This document shows positions 49,479 to 58,625 of a DNA stretch of 64,000 nt, one piece after another (the stretch's first letter is position 1; the number at the start of each line of letters is the position of its first letter). Under the pieces are notes generated by a model. The model searched no databases and had not been told where the DNA came from. It saw only the letters and a list, made by a program, of their open reading frames with translations. The stretch spans positions 558,001-622,000 of the forward strand of contig DASPIB010000001.1 in NCBI GenBank assembly GCA_035629335.1, in the 5' to 3' direction. This DNA comes from Verrucomicrobiia bacterium. Its GTDB lineage: Bacteria; Patescibacteriota; Saccharimonadia; Saccharimonadales; Saccharimonadaceae. The position numbers were made by a program, and so were the translations under genes.

Positions 49479-49964
49479 ATGAAATACACTCCCACTTTTC
49501 TCAAAGATGAACACTACGAAGATTTTCGAAAACGTGTTAGCGCTTATCATGATAACATCATTGCGTTTGCCTCTATCGCAGACTTACGTGCCACTGGAAA
49601 GTCAAATGATGAGATTGCCGATCTTACATCGGAAGCCTTCGACACTCAAATCTGGCCGATTCGACTTGATCCTGAAACAGCAAACGATGACGGGCCATTC
49701 TGGGAAACCATAACTGAAAGTTGGGCAGCAAAGAAAATTGTGAGCAATCTTATGGGTGGCCCCGCCTTCGGCTATCGAGACTACCGCATGCCCCCTGAAG
49801 AAGCCGGGGCAATATGGGAGACCTTCTTACGTTTCTTTGATAACGACAGTCGCGTATTGTATGAAGTCAATCTCGGTGACCACAAAAAGTATGTTTTTAG
49901 TACCGGTATTCTTATCTTCGACAAAGACAAGGCCGGTGTCCTAAATATTCTTCAGAATGATTAG
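49479..49964 (+). CDS. Hypothetical protein (161 aa)
   Basis: A soluble acidic protein starting MKYTPTFLKDEHYEDFRKRV. It has aromatic-rich segments (DDGPFWETITESWAAKKIVS, FGYRDYRMPPEEAGAIWETF) and ends VFSTGILIFDKDKAGVLNIL. No membrane segment or recognised motif. Monocistronic, between two SDR genes. Good coding composition; function unknown. Confidence 0.7.
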   Translation: MKYTPTFLKDEHYEDFRKRVSAYHDNIIAFASIADLRATGKSNDEIADLTSEAFDTQIWPIRLDPETANDDGPFWETITESWAAKKIVSNLMGGPAFGYRDYRMPPEEAGAIWETFLRFFDNDSRVLYEVNLGDHKKYVFSTGILIFDKDKAGVLNILQND

Positions 49965-50104
49965 TTTGGCATAAATAAGTTTTTGGTCTCGCGTGTAGCG
50001 GCGTCTATTTGACATAGGTCAATCTGCGACCGAGCGCCGAGCACAGCTGAGTCAAAAGGAGTACGCACTTCTCAACATCATATATCGGCCTTTGAAACTA
50101 CCTG

Positions 50105-50884
50105 CTATAAAGCAGCTGCCACGAGGCCACTTTGGCTAGGCTGAGCAAATACGCCTAGCTCAATGCCCCCATCAAGCGGAAGATTCACTCCGGTTATCAT
50201 AGTCGCTTCGTGCGCTAAGAATACTGCCGTGGCTGCAAATTCTTCAACCGATGCGAGACGCCCTAAGGGCGTAACCGCCGCACCGTCGTCGGCGAAGGCT
50301 TTTCGTTCGGCATCGTTGAGGTTGTTCATGCCCATTGTTGGAGTATTCGCAAACCCTACGCTAATTGCATTCACCCGAATCTGTCGGGGCGCCAATTCAG
50401 CGGCGAGCACTTTAGTGAATGACACAAGCGCCGCCTTGGTAGCAGAATAAACAAGCCCGCCCGGAATACCCATGCTATCGGCAATTGAGCTCGTGAATAC
50501 AATTGCACCGCCGTCATTCATGAGTGGCTCGAGTTTTTGGATAGTGAAGAGGGGGCCCTTTGTATTGATGGCAAAATGCCGATCGTAAGAGTCTTCGGTA
50601 ATCTCTCTTAGGGTTTCGATTTCACAGATACCCGTATTGATAAACAGGTAGTCAAACGTTCCAAATTTTTGCTTCACGGCATCGTAAAGTCGACTGATTT
50701 CTTCAGGTTTTGTGACATCCGAGCGAAGTGCGGTTGCGTTAGATTTTGCAGCTGCTTCTTGAAGTTTTGCCTCATTCAGTCCGGTTAAAATAACTTCCGC
50801 ACCGCCGTTTACTAATTTTTCTACCACTGCATAGCCCATGCCGCTCGTGCCGCCAATAACCACTGCCTTCTTTTCTTTGTACAT
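50105..50884 (-). CDS. SDR family oxidoreductase
   Basis: A 259-aa classical SDR with intact residues: GGTSGMGYAV near 11-20, the INTGICE region for the NAG loop, FTSSIADS with catalytic Ser, and Tyr146-x3-Lys150 (YSATK) followed by SFTKVLAAELAPRQIRVNAI. It probably uses NADPH on a carbonyl substrate. AAGGAGC lies upstream of the ATG. It is encoded 26 bases downstream of the zinc-free MDR gene on the same strand; the two form a redox operon divergent from an HxlR regulator. Confidence 0.93.
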   Translation of the reverse strand: MYKEKKAVVIGGTSGMGYAVVEKLVNGGAEVILTGLNEAKLQEAAAKSNATALRSDVTKPEEISRLYDAVKQKFGTFDYLFINTGICEIETLREITEDSYDRHFAINTKGPLFTIQKLEPLMNDGGAIVFTSSIADSMGIPGGLVYSATKAALVSFTKVLAAELAPRQIRVNAISVGFANTPTMGMNNLNDAERKAFADDGAAVTPLGRLASVEEFAATAVFLAHEATMITGVNLPLDGGIELGVFAQPSQSGLVAAAL

Positions 50885-50910
50885 CTTTAGCTCCTTATGT
50901 AATAACTTGG

Positions 50911-51885
50911 TTAGTTTGTAATTGTTAACACGATCTTCCCTATGAAATGAGCGTCGAGTGCCTCGTGGGCAGCCACCACCTGTTCAAACGGAAAGGCTTT
51001 ATCAATATGAACTGTAAACGGTCCGGATTCTATAAGTGTGTTTAGCCTGTCGGTTGCCCGCCGGGTCGTGTCGCCATTGTACTTTAGAAGCTCTACGCCT
51101 TGTTTTACATACGGATCAGGCCACTCGGCATCCGGGCGCGCCACACGCCCGCCACTACGAACTGCTTCTAGCGCCACGTTGGTTGTTTTTCCGCCAAACA
51201 GTGCCAGCGCAGCATCAACGCCTCCAGGGGTAAATTGCTGCGCCGCTGCTACAATATCGTCATTTAGGCCATCGATTGCCATATCGGCACCAAGCTGGGT
51301 AGCAAGTGCCACGCCATCCGCACCCGAAGCGACGGCAAATACCTTCACGCCCATTCTTTTAGCAAGCTGAACAGCAATGTGTCCGATGCCGCCACTTGCG
51401 CCGAGAATCATAAGTGTTTCGCCTTGCTTTAAGCTCAGTCGGTCGAGTCCGCTGAGCGCTGTTAAAGCACACCAGGGCATGGCCGCCGCTTGTTCCATGG
51501 TTATTTTTTGCGGGATGTGGGCCACGTGTTCGGCGGCAACTGCTTTATATTCTGCATAAAACCCTCCACGCGGGAGCGGCATGGAGGCAGAATATACCTT
51601 GTCGCCCTCCTTGAAGCCCTGCACGTTTGCACCTACCGCCGCAATTTCGCCGGCTCCATCCCAGCCAAGCGCATAGGGAAAGACCGTCGGCATGCCAAAT
51701 GCCTCGTCGTATTTTCCTTCGCGTTCCAGTGCGTCCCAGGCGGCCACCCCGGCAGCTTTGACCTTTATTAGCACTTCGTCGGCAGCGATTTGCGGAACGG
51801 GCAGCGTTTGTAGATGAATAACATCCGGCCCTCCAAATTCGTTAATAACAGCGGCTTGCATTGCTTTAGGTAGTTGCGTGGCCAT
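50911..51885 (-). CDS. NADP-dependent medium-chain oxidoreductase (quinone oxidoreductase-like)
   Basis: A protein of about 324 aa of the zeta-crystallin/QOR branch of MDR enzymes, lacking the catalytic zinc cysteines: AVINEFGGPDVIHLQTLPVP, GWDGAGEIAAVGANV, KVYSAS, then the Rossmann motif GASGGIGHIAVQLAKRMG and a C-terminal GKIVLTI. It reduces quinones or enones with NADPH. ATG 51885 (MATQLPKAMQ) with AAAAGAG upstream is chosen; longer frames up to 51960 run through the promoter dyad. It heads an operon with the SDR at 50105. Confidence 0.92.
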   Translation of the reverse strand: MATQLPKAMQAAVINEFGGPDVIHLQTLPVPQIAADEVLIKVKAAGVAAWDALEREGKYDEAFGMPTVFPYALGWDGAGEIAAVGANVQGFKEGDKVYSASMPLPRGGFYAEYKAVAAEHVAHIPQKITMEQAAAMPWCALTALSGLDRLSLKQGETLMILGASGGIGHIAVQLAKRMGVKVFAVASGADGVALATQLGADMAIDGLNDDIVAAAQQFTPGGVDAALALFGGKTTNVALEAVRSGGRVARPDAEWPDPYVKQGVELLKYNGDTTRRATDRLNTLIESGPFTVHIDKAFPFEQVVAAHEALDAHFIGKIVLTITN

Positions 51886-51945
51886 AGAATCTCTTTTCAT
51901 GTTTATTATGCTATCAATCTTGCTATACCGACAATAATATAAATG

Positions 51946-51962
51946 CTTGCAAAATAGCAAGT
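51946..51962. promoter_or_regulatory. HxlR-type operator dyad 2
   Basis: CTTGC-AAAATA-GCAAG (51946-51961), almost the same as the dyad before the other HxlR gene, followed by the perfect palindrome TACATTAATGTA (51966-51977), which touches the regulator start codon. Confidence 0.6.
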
Positions 51963-51976
51963 ACTTACATTAATGT

Positions 51977-52333
51977 ATGTATATGGAACAAGAATGCAAA
52001 GAAGTAATAGACGGCTACAATTGTGGCCTAGGAGTCGCCCTCCAGCTGATTGGGGGGAAATGGAAAGGAGCGATTTTACAGCTACTGGAAGAGAACCCGC
52101 ATCGTTTCGGCGAATTAAAGCGCGACCTATTAGGTGTTAGTGAGCGAATCCTTATTAAGCAGCTGCGGGAAATGGAGCAGGATGGTCTGATTTTGCGACG
52201 TGATTTTAAATCGCTGCCACCTAAAGTGGAATATTCAATTACACCACTTGGGGCATCGCTTTTGGAAGCTTTGTGTCCTCTTTCTGAATGGGTATCCTCG
52301 CAGACGCGTTTTTCTTCGATTACCGTCTCGTAG
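51977..52333 (+). CDS. HxlR family transcriptional regulator
   Basis: A 118-aa winged-helix regulator: the conserved Cys in YNCGLGVALQLIGGKWKGAI (about 14-33), RFGELKRDLLGVSERILIKQ as recognition helix, and the wing FKSLPPKVEYSITPLG. ATG 51977 or 51983 can serve as start; the palindrome at 51966-51977 leaves almost no leader. It is divergent from the MDR-SDR redox operon, which it probably controls. Confidence 0.93.
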   Translation: MYMEQECKEVIDGYNCGLGVALQLIGGKWKGAILQLLEENPHRFGELKRDLLGVSERILIKQLREMEQDGLILRRDFKSLPPKVEYSITPLGASLLEALCPLSEWVSSQTRFSSITVS

Positions 52334-52399
52334 TTCATAGCTCCTGAGAGGTTTGGCTCGATGGCTTTTTATAGGATAGAATTTCACTTCTTTAAAACT

Positions 52400-52601
52400 A
52401 GGGGCGGATTCTGATTCTATAGTAAGACAGGTCCTGCCGAGAGGGAAGCCCAACAAAGCCTGGCCATAATCTTGCGCCTGCACCGCGCCCATCCAACACA
52501 CCACTTCATGAGCAGTGTCAAATTTTGGCTCGTCGATGCATTGGCTTTGTAATCTTTTAGCGGCGATATCATAGTAATTTCTTTGCTTCGTTTGGCATCA
52601 T
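52400..52601 (-). pseudogene. Remnant of a winged-helix AlkZ/YcaQ-type DNA-binding protein gene
   Basis: On the minus strand, the frame YDIAAKRLQSQCIDEPKFDT followed by AHEVVCWMGAVQAQDYGQAL is the N-terminus of the AlkZ-like winged-helix family (pattern RL..Q.L ... VV..MGA.QAQDY..AL). There is no start in frame: the nearest upstream ATG pair (52601) opens MMPNEAKKLL and stops, one shift away. After FPLGRTCLT the family sequence ends, though the frame runs on to 52235. So only about 60 residues of a roughly 350-400-aa protein remain. The rest of the 380-base gap holds nothing I can identify. Confidence 0.7.
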
Positions 52602-52714
52602 GGCTTGCTTGAGGTGGCTGCGCCGATTTTAGGTGAAATTGTCGTCATGGTTTCTCTTTAGTTATTGTTGGCGAATGTGCTTATTTGACTTGGTAAGACG
52701 ACGGTTCAAGAACA

Positions 52715-53392
52715 TTACAGTTTATGTATTTCATCGATATTTGATGGCCTAGAGTTCATTATCTTTTTTAGGGACTTAGCAAGGTGCGGCTGATCGGTGT
52801 AACCAGCTTCGATCGCTGCATCAATAGGGCGTTTGCCTTGTTGCAGCAAGATGATTGCCCGCTGGGCTTGCTTAATTTGATTGAGATACTTTTTTGTTAG
52901 TCCGGTAGTGCGCGAAAAATGGCGCTGCTTTGCGCGTTCAGACATCGCCTTCGGTGCACCGCGCAGCTCGCCCTCAACAACGGCATCGTTTTTTAAAATT
53001 TTCAGTGCAACCGTCTTATCGACAAGCTGCTCAGCATTCTCGAAGGTCGGGAACTCAAAGGCGTGCCCAGCAAGCATAAAATGATCATCATCTAAATTCG
53101 GGAGCATTTCAGCACTATCGGTTAGCGTATCGGCCGGATGGAACGGCATATAGGCCCCTGACGCAAACGAGATAACCACCGACCCAGTGCCGGCTTGATA
53201 CGGGACATACTGCGGTTTTGTGGCTTGTCCCGCTAGGAGCATTTGTCGTGCCCCTGATTTATGAATGAGAACAATTAAATCCCAGGAGCCATCGGGAGTT
53301 GCAAGGTATACTCCATCACTAATGTTCTGTGTTTTCCAGATAGTATCGATGTAGGGGCTTATAGATGCGCGACTTTTGTGGATTTGTGACAT
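52715..53392 (-). CDS. AraC family transcriptional regulator
   Basis: A 225-aa protein. The N-terminal part is a cupin-like sensor (ATPDGSWDLIVLIHKSGARQ, FHPADTLTDSAEMLPNL). The C-terminal part is the double helix-turn-helix: ERAKQRHFSRTTGLTKKYLN and GKRPIDAAIEAGYTDQPHLA. This is the DUF6597/AraC layout in which the sensor matches PDG.WD...... Its target is unknown. A second AraC protein of the same build is at 59973. It is monocistronic. Confidence 0.9.
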   Translation of the reverse strand: MSQIHKSRASISPYIDTIWKTQNISDGVYLATPDGSWDLIVLIHKSGARQMLLAGQATKPQYVPYQAGTGSVVISFASGAYMPFHPADTLTDSAEMLPNLDDDHFMLAGHAFEFPTFENAEQLVDKTVALKILKNDAVVEGELRGAPKAMSERAKQRHFSRTTGLTKKYLNQIKQAQRAIILLQQGKRPIDAAIEAGYTDQPHLAKSLKKIMNSRPSNIDEIHKL

Positions 53393-53464
53393 GTGTTGAG
53401 CTTATTATAAGACAAAAATAACTCTTAGCCTAAAGCTATTAGGGGATTACACCGCAAAGTACGC

Positions 53465-53854
53465 CTAGGTATTGGTACCCAACCCAAACTTATACGCTTC
53501 CTCAAACCATCCCAGTTGAGCTATAGTATCGATTGTCTCAATGCCCTGTATAGGTATTTGGTGAGTCCATTTGTCATCCCGGTATTTTATAATCTCGCGT
53601 ATCAGGTTACGATTGTCGGTCTCCTTTTCGAGCATATCGAGCGTCAGCATGAGCGTGCCCTCTGGTTGTTTTTTTGTTGCCGGCGTTGCCCATACCCAAG
53701 CAAATTTTCTTTTTACACCAAATGACGCCTGAGTTTTCGTAACAGCCAGCTTTACGTCACCGCAAGCCTCAATCTGGCGTTTAATATAATTGAAAAGCTT
53801 TAAGTTAGTCGGTTGCTGACCAAATAGTGTATCGATTGTCCAGTTTCCTTCCAT
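53465..53854 (-). CDS. DUF5655-like protein
   Basis: A 129-aa soluble protein. The segment NLKLFNYIKRQIEACGDVKL, then AVTKTQASFGVKRKFAWVW and LMLTLDMLEKETDNRNLIRE, matches DUF5655, which occurs alone or fused to other small domains; function unknown. GGAAGGAA-type purines precede the ATG (minus strand). Monocistronic. Confidence 0.75.
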   Translation of the reverse strand: MEGNWTIDTLFGQQPTNLKLFNYIKRQIEACGDVKLAVTKTQASFGVKRKFAWVWATPATKKQPEGTLMLTLDMLEKETDNRNLIREIIKYRDDKWTHQIPIQGIETIDTIAQLGWFEEAYKFGLGTNT

Positions 53855-53998
53855 AGTTTTATTATAGAATATTTAAGCCAATTGGCTTAGCTTTCCCCTG
53901 CAACAGACGATGCACATATCCACCGGTGCGTAAACCTTTTTGCCGAAAAAATCGAACAAGCATGAAAAGAAGCGCACAAGCGTCTACCGAGCGCCCCG

Positions 53999-56900
53999 TT
54001 ACTTGACGGCTCCTTCAGGCTGTAGCGCCGTAATAATGCGGTCTTCCTGCATGGTGTTGTCGATCGCCTGCTGCAGGGTAGGTGGCTGCGGCAAAAAGCC
54101 GACATCGACCATATACGCAAAATAGGTACGAAGTAACTGTTCATCGAATGGTGGATAGGTAATGCCTGAATCTTTTAGCGCTTCTTGCAAATTCGACGAG
54201 TCGTATATACTCATATTCTCGTACAATTCCCACAGCGTACGGCTCTTGTAAATTTTTTCAGTCAACAGCGGCAAGAATGGCGCCAAAGCATTATCGTGAC
54301 CCTTGTACTGCGTCACGCGTTCCGCCCAGACACTGTACGGCAGCTCCTCGAGCTGGTAGCCAAATGTAGCCCGTATTGCACCAAAGAATTCATTCAAGCC
54401 GGTGCTTTCTTGATGTGGCGGAACAATATGATACGCCTTATTAAAATTGCGTGAATCTCGACAGACAGCAACAATTGCCCGCGCCACATAATCGACCGGC
54501 ACAAATTCTTTGCGCTGTCTGGGCAAGTTTGGATAAACACCAAGTTGAATGCAGCCTTTTACGAGCCGGGCCACGTAATCGTCGGTGTTGTTAACGCCGC
54601 TAATGCTGTCGCCCATAATAAAACCGGGGCGATGTACAGTGATGAGCATGCCACGCCGCTGAGCGATCCGCAAAATTTTCTCTGCTACCCATTTACTTTG
54701 GATATACCCAATGTCTTTGCTAACGGCTGCTTCACTGCGATCAAGGTCGTCGGCTTCGTAAATAGTAGTAATTTCCTCTAAAAAGCCGATTGGCCCAAAA
54801 ACCGCCGCGGTCGATAAATAATGAACCGGCTTCGTACGGCCATGACCGGCAAATTCGAGGATGTTTTGGGTGCCAATAACGTTAGCCGGCTTATGAAGCT
54901 CGTACGATTGTATGTAATTTACCTTAGCGCCGTTATGGTACACCGTGTCTACAGCTCCCGCTAATTTCTCGTAGGATTGCCGCGACAACCCAAGATGTGG
55001 CCGCTCAAGCGAACCCGCGACCGGCTTTAGGTGCTTGGCGTAGTCATTATTCCATATGCCGTATTTCTCGAGGTTGCTTCGGATACGCTTCATGCCCTCA
55101 CGCTGGTTTGCAGCGCGCACTAAACAGTAAATGGTTATTTGCGGTGAAGCTGCAATTAACTCCCGGATCAAAAACGCACCCAAAAACCCGGTCGCGCCAG
55201 TTAACAGTACTGCTGATTGCCTGTATGCATTTGGATTAAATACCTCTTTTGGCCGGATGTCATCGGCAAGCGCTACTTCTTCTGGTAGGCGCAGTGTTCG
55301 TTGCTGCTTGAGGCTAGCTAGTAACCGTGCGATGGTTGGCTGTTCATATAAAATCCCGGCCGTCAGTTCTGTCTTAAGCAGCCGCTGCATATCAACTGTT
55401 AGACGGGCCGCTAATAGCGAGTTGCCGCCAAGCGCAAAGAAATCATCCTCTATGCCGATTGGCTGCACGCGCAAAAGTGCTTGCCAGACTTCAACTAATT
55501 GCCGCTCTTGGTCATTTTGTGGTGCCACATACGGCGCACTGAGTGTCCGTTCGAAAGTTTGTAGCTGCAGCAAAGCTTTCTTGTCGACTTTGCCATTTGT
55601 GTTATGTGGCAACGACTCGAGCGCCATGATGTGCGCCGGCTGCATGTAGTCGGGCAACTTTTTGGCAAGGTAGTGCCTCAGGGAATCTGCGCGAAACGCT
55701 CTACCTGCGCGCGGCACCACAAAGGCGACGACCCGCTTGTCTCCAGCGGTTGGCTCTTGCACCACCACCGCACAGGCCTTAACGTTCTGGTGTTTAAGAA
55801 TAGTATTCTCAATCTCACCCAGTTCGATACGAAAGCCGCGGATCTTGACCTGCTGGTCTATTCGACCCAAAAATTCCACCTCACCCTGGTGGTTCAGCTG
55901 CACCAAATCGCCAGTCTGATATACAATATCGTTTGGATCGCCCGTGACCGGATTAACAATAAATTTTTCCTTCGTTAACTCTGGTCGATTAAGATAGCCG
56001 AGCCCAACGCCCTGGCCACCAACAACAAGCTCGCCCGGGCTGCCTTCGGGGACTTCTCGCAGGTTTTTATCAAGAATGTATAACGTCGTTTCTGGGACTG
56101 CGCGACCTATCGGTACGTTCCCAGTCAGTTTTGCGCCTGGTCGAATACTATAAGAGGTCGCCATAATTGAATTTTCGGTTGGACCGTAAGCGTTAATTAT
56201 CGTCGCCTTTAAGCGGGCACTGGCCCGCTGCGTAAGGGCTGGCAGCATTACGTCGCCGCCAGTGTAGATGCATTCTACATTACGCAGGTCATCTAAATGT
56301 TCTTCGATCATAATGTGATACAAGCTGGTGGTTAAAGTAAGAACAGTAACGCCATAGCGTTTTATTGCCTGACTGATACTTGCTGGCGTGGTATCATCGC
56401 TGTGAATTGCCAAGCGCGCACCATTCAACAGCGCCGTCCACAGTTCATACACCGAAAGATCGAACGACGTCTGGGCTTGCAACAGCAAAGTTTGCGGCCG
56501 CTTAAAATCAACGTATTTCGGCAGATGCTTAGCAATGCGCGTAATGCCGCGATGGGGAATCACCACACCCTTAGGCGTGCCGGTTGATCCGGAAGTATAA
56601 ATCACATACAGCGGGTCATCACCAGAAAGATGCACCTTAGGCGTCGTATCGGGAAGCGCATTAATAAGAGTAGCTTCAGCGTCAAGCTTGATTGTCTTAA
56701 TTGATAGCTTCGGTAGAGTTTCGGTGAGCAGGGAAGTGGTAATGAGCAGTCGTGTTTTTGTATCTTCAATAATAAAGGTGTATCGTTCAGCCGGGAGGCG
56801 CCGATCGACCGGCACATAAGCGGCACCGGTTTTTATAATAGCCAGGATGGTGACTGCTAACTCTATCGATCGATCAAGTGTAAACGCCACCAGGTCACCC

Positions 56901-57079
56901 TTTTTTACGCCTTGCCGCACCAGATAATTCGCCAAGCGGTTACTAGCCGCGTCGAGTTCTCTGTAGGTCATCACGCGGCCATCTTGAATTAGCGCTTGTG
57001 CGTCCGGATTATTGCGCACTTGCGCGCCAAACACCTCTACAACAGTCTGTTTCTGTGTCATCCCACCCCCGAATTTCAA
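53999..57079 (-). CDS. NRPS-like A-T-R enzyme (adenylation, carrier, thioester reductase)
   Basis: A 1026-aa cytosolic enzyme. Residues about 10-510 form an AMP-dependent adenylation domain (YTSGSTGTPKGVVIPHRGI, NAYGPTENSIMAT, YQTGDLVQLNHQGEVEFLGR, NTNGKVDKKAL). Residues about 520-600 form a carrier domain with phosphopantetheine Ser554 in FFALGGNSLLAAR. Residues about 620-1000 form a NAD(P)H reductase (TGATGFLG 627-634, and the Tyr-x3-Lys of DIGYIQSKWVAEK) that releases the loaded acid as aldehyde or alcohol. There is no condensation domain, as in carboxylic acid and aminoadipate reductases. A phosphopantetheinyl transferase is needed and none is in the window. Monocistronic; substrate unknown. 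Confidence 0.93.
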   Translation of the reverse strand: MKFGGGMTQKQTVVEVFGAQVRNNPDAQALIQDGRVMTYRELDAASNRLANYLVRQGVKKGDLVAFTLDRSIELAVTILAIIKTGAAYVPVDRRLPAERYTFIIEDTKTRLLITTSLLTETLPKLSIKTIKLDAEATLINALPDTTPKVHLSGDDPLYVIYTSGSTGTPKGVVIPHRGITRIAKHLPKYVDFKRPQTLLLQAQTSFDLSVYELWTALLNGARLAIHSDDTTPASISQAIKRYGVTVLTLTTSLYHIMIEEHLDDLRNVECIYTGGDVMLPALTQRASARLKATIINAYGPTENSIMATSYSIRPGAKLTGNVPIGRAVPETTLYILDKNLREVPEGSPGELVVGGQGVGLGYLNRPELTKEKFIVNPVTGDPNDIVYQTGDLVQLNHQGEVEFLGRIDQQVKIRGFRIELGEIENTILKHQNVKACAVVVQEPTAGDKRVVAFVVPRAGRAFRADSLRHYLAKKLPDYMQPAHIMALESLPHNTNGKVDKKALLQLQTFERTLSAPYVAPQNDQERQLVEVWQALLRVQPIGIEDDFFALGGNSLLAARLTVDMQRLLKTELTAGILYEQPTIARLLASLKQQRTLRLPEEVALADDIRPKEVFNPNAYRQSAVLLTGATGFLGAFLIRELIAASPQITIYCLVRAANQREGMKRIRSNLEKYGIWNNDYAKHLKPVAGSLERPHLGLSRQSYEKLAGAVDTVYHNGAKVNYIQSYELHKPANVIGTQNILEFAGHGRTKPVHYLSTAAVFGPIGFLEEITTIYEADDLDRSEAAVSKDIGYIQSKWVAEKILRIAQRRGMLITVHRPGFIMGDSISGVNNTDDYVARLVKGCIQLGVYPNLPRQRKEFVPVDYVARAIVAVCRDSRNFNKAYHIVPPHQESTGLNEFFGAIRATFGYQLEELPYSVWAERVTQYKGHDNALAPFLPLLTEKIYKSRTLWELYENMSIYDSSNLQEALKDSGITYPPFDEQLLRTYFAYMVDVGFLPQPPTLQQAIDNTMQEDRIITALQPEGAVK

Positions 57080-57468
57080 TTATCATTTTAAGTATACGCT
57101 GCTTTGTTTAAACTTTGCTTAAATCGACATTGTGCCACCTGCCGCTACTATGCAATACCTGAACTTTAAAGGCATGGAGGCGCAATATGCTACTGGGTTA
57201 CCTAATGCCGCAAAGCGAATACCTTCGTCCGCCGGGAATAAGATTGAAAGTGCTCACCAAACTTGTCCACTAGGAAGTTTTGCGCGTAACTTGATCGGAT
57301 TATTTCAGCCATAGTATCGAGGACAAAAACTTTACTTCTTAATTGCTTTTTGCGGTTTTTTATTGTAGAGTAGATAAGTTCCTTGACAAGTCACCGGGAG
57401 CTATTCATCTCTTAGCAGCAGGTGAGTGGCTTCTGGTAGCTGACTGTTCGTGAAACGGAAGGATTACC
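57080..57468. other. Intergenic region with a possible 28-aa ORF
   Basis: About 390 bases between divergent genes. GGAGG (57176-57180) lies six bases before ATG 57187, opening a 28-codon frame (MLLGYLMPQSEYLRPPGIRL plus eight residues) to 57273. A longer frame at 57132-57314 has no RBS and poor composition. T-rich stretches near 57330-57370 could hold the promoter of the GC-rich gene. Neither ORF is convincing. Confidence 0.4.
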
Positions 57469-58430
57469 ATGCCTGACACGCAGCGTGACCTTGCCCCGAG
57501 TGCCCCCGGCGGCTCCAAGATCGAGCTGCCGCAGCTCACTGGCAGTCTCGCTTTTGCCAACGGCCCGGCGGCCCGAGCGCTACTGGAGTTTGCTCGTGTT
57601 TCTGGCTTCGGCTCACTCGAGAATCTCAACTTGATTGGCATCAACGAGGCACAGCAGGAGTTCGTCGACTGGATCGTGAAGCACTACGCTGAGATCCCGC
57701 AGCTCCGCGATCTGACTTCGATGACTAGTCACGACTGGGAAGTGCTCAACAACTTCTTGGTTAGCAACGGCTTCGACCCGCTGTTCACGCAGTTCGACCC
57801 GAACGACCTGGGCATCTGCTCGATCGTCAAGAAGGCCATGGAATGGACAGCGGCCGGCACGCCGACCTCCATTTACCGCGACGCGGATGGCAAGTCCTAT
57901 CCGGGCTTCAAGCTCGAAGGGGATGCCGCACAGGTTCAGTCGCTCCAGCACGGCGTATTCTCGCGGCGCATCGCCATCGCCACGAAGGGCCACGAGACCA
58001 TCTATTTGGCGATGCTGCCAGAAGAGATGGAAGGCCCGCGAGACGGTGCTCATTTGCTCCAGATGGCTCGTCAGATGCTGGCGGCACGTGCGCGCACCGA
58101 TTACGGCTTCAGCGGCGCCATCATTCCGATGATCACCTTCGACCAGGTTGCCGAGCTGAACTGGCTTGATGGCCTGCGCATCAACCCGCCCGATGGCACA
58201 TCGAACATCTTGGCCTCGTGTCGTCAGCACGTTAAGTTCTACATGAACGAGCGTGGCGCACGGCTGGAAGCGGCTTTCGCCGGCGTTGTCGCTCGCGGCT
58301 TGCCGCCAGCGCCGCTCGTCATCGACCGGCACTTTGTACTGGCTGTGTTGACGGCACCACCGCAACCACGGTGCTCTACCTGCACCCGGACGACAGCTGG
58401 TCGGCGCCTCCGGTTGGTAGTATCAGCTAA
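57469..58430 (+). pseudogene. GC-rich gene of unknown function with a 3' frameshift
   Basis: Good coding sequence from ATG 57469 (MPDTQRDLAPSAPGG...), with heavy GC at third positions unlike all neighbours. The native frame runs to about 58350 (APLVIDRHFVLAV) and then turns into nonsense ending at 58518, while the next frame continues sensibly as DGTTATTVLYLHPDDSW and SAPPVGSIS to a TAA at 58428-58430. One missing base near 58348 explains this, giving an original protein of about 320 aa. The product is soluble and unrecognised (ARQMLAARARTDYGF, MITFDQVAELNWLDGLR). Composition suggests transfer from a GC-rich donor. Confidence 0.65.
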
Positions 58431-58573
58431 GGATTTGTCAGGGCAGCCGGTCGGCGAAGGATTTTGTGCGTCTTCGGACCACAGCCTTTGCCACCGGCAG
58501 TTCCCTAGAGTTATCTAGCAAATAGATTGTTGTAGGGAATTACACTAAATTGTGGAGAGCTGGTGCAAACAGA

Positions 58574-58613
58574 AATAAAAAAGTGCACCCAACCGATTTA
58601 GTCAGTTGGGCGC
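58574..58613 (-). terminator. Terminator of the 144-aa gene
   Basis: On the minus strand GCGCCCAAC pairs with GTTGGGTGC (58585-58593 with 58605-58613), followed by ACTTTTTTATTT. Confidence 0.85.
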
Positions 58614-58625
58614 ATGTGTAAATGC

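Noticed and set aside
55131-55649. 172-aa plus-strand ORF inside the A-T-R gene
   Set aside because: It lies within a well-conserved carrier/reductase region on the other strand and has Ser/Arg/Cys-rich shadow composition.
57613-58365. 250-aa minus-strand ORF opposite the GC-rich gene
   Set aside because: His/Arg/Val-rich antisense composition and no RBS. The plus-strand frame is the coding one, despite its 3' frameshift.
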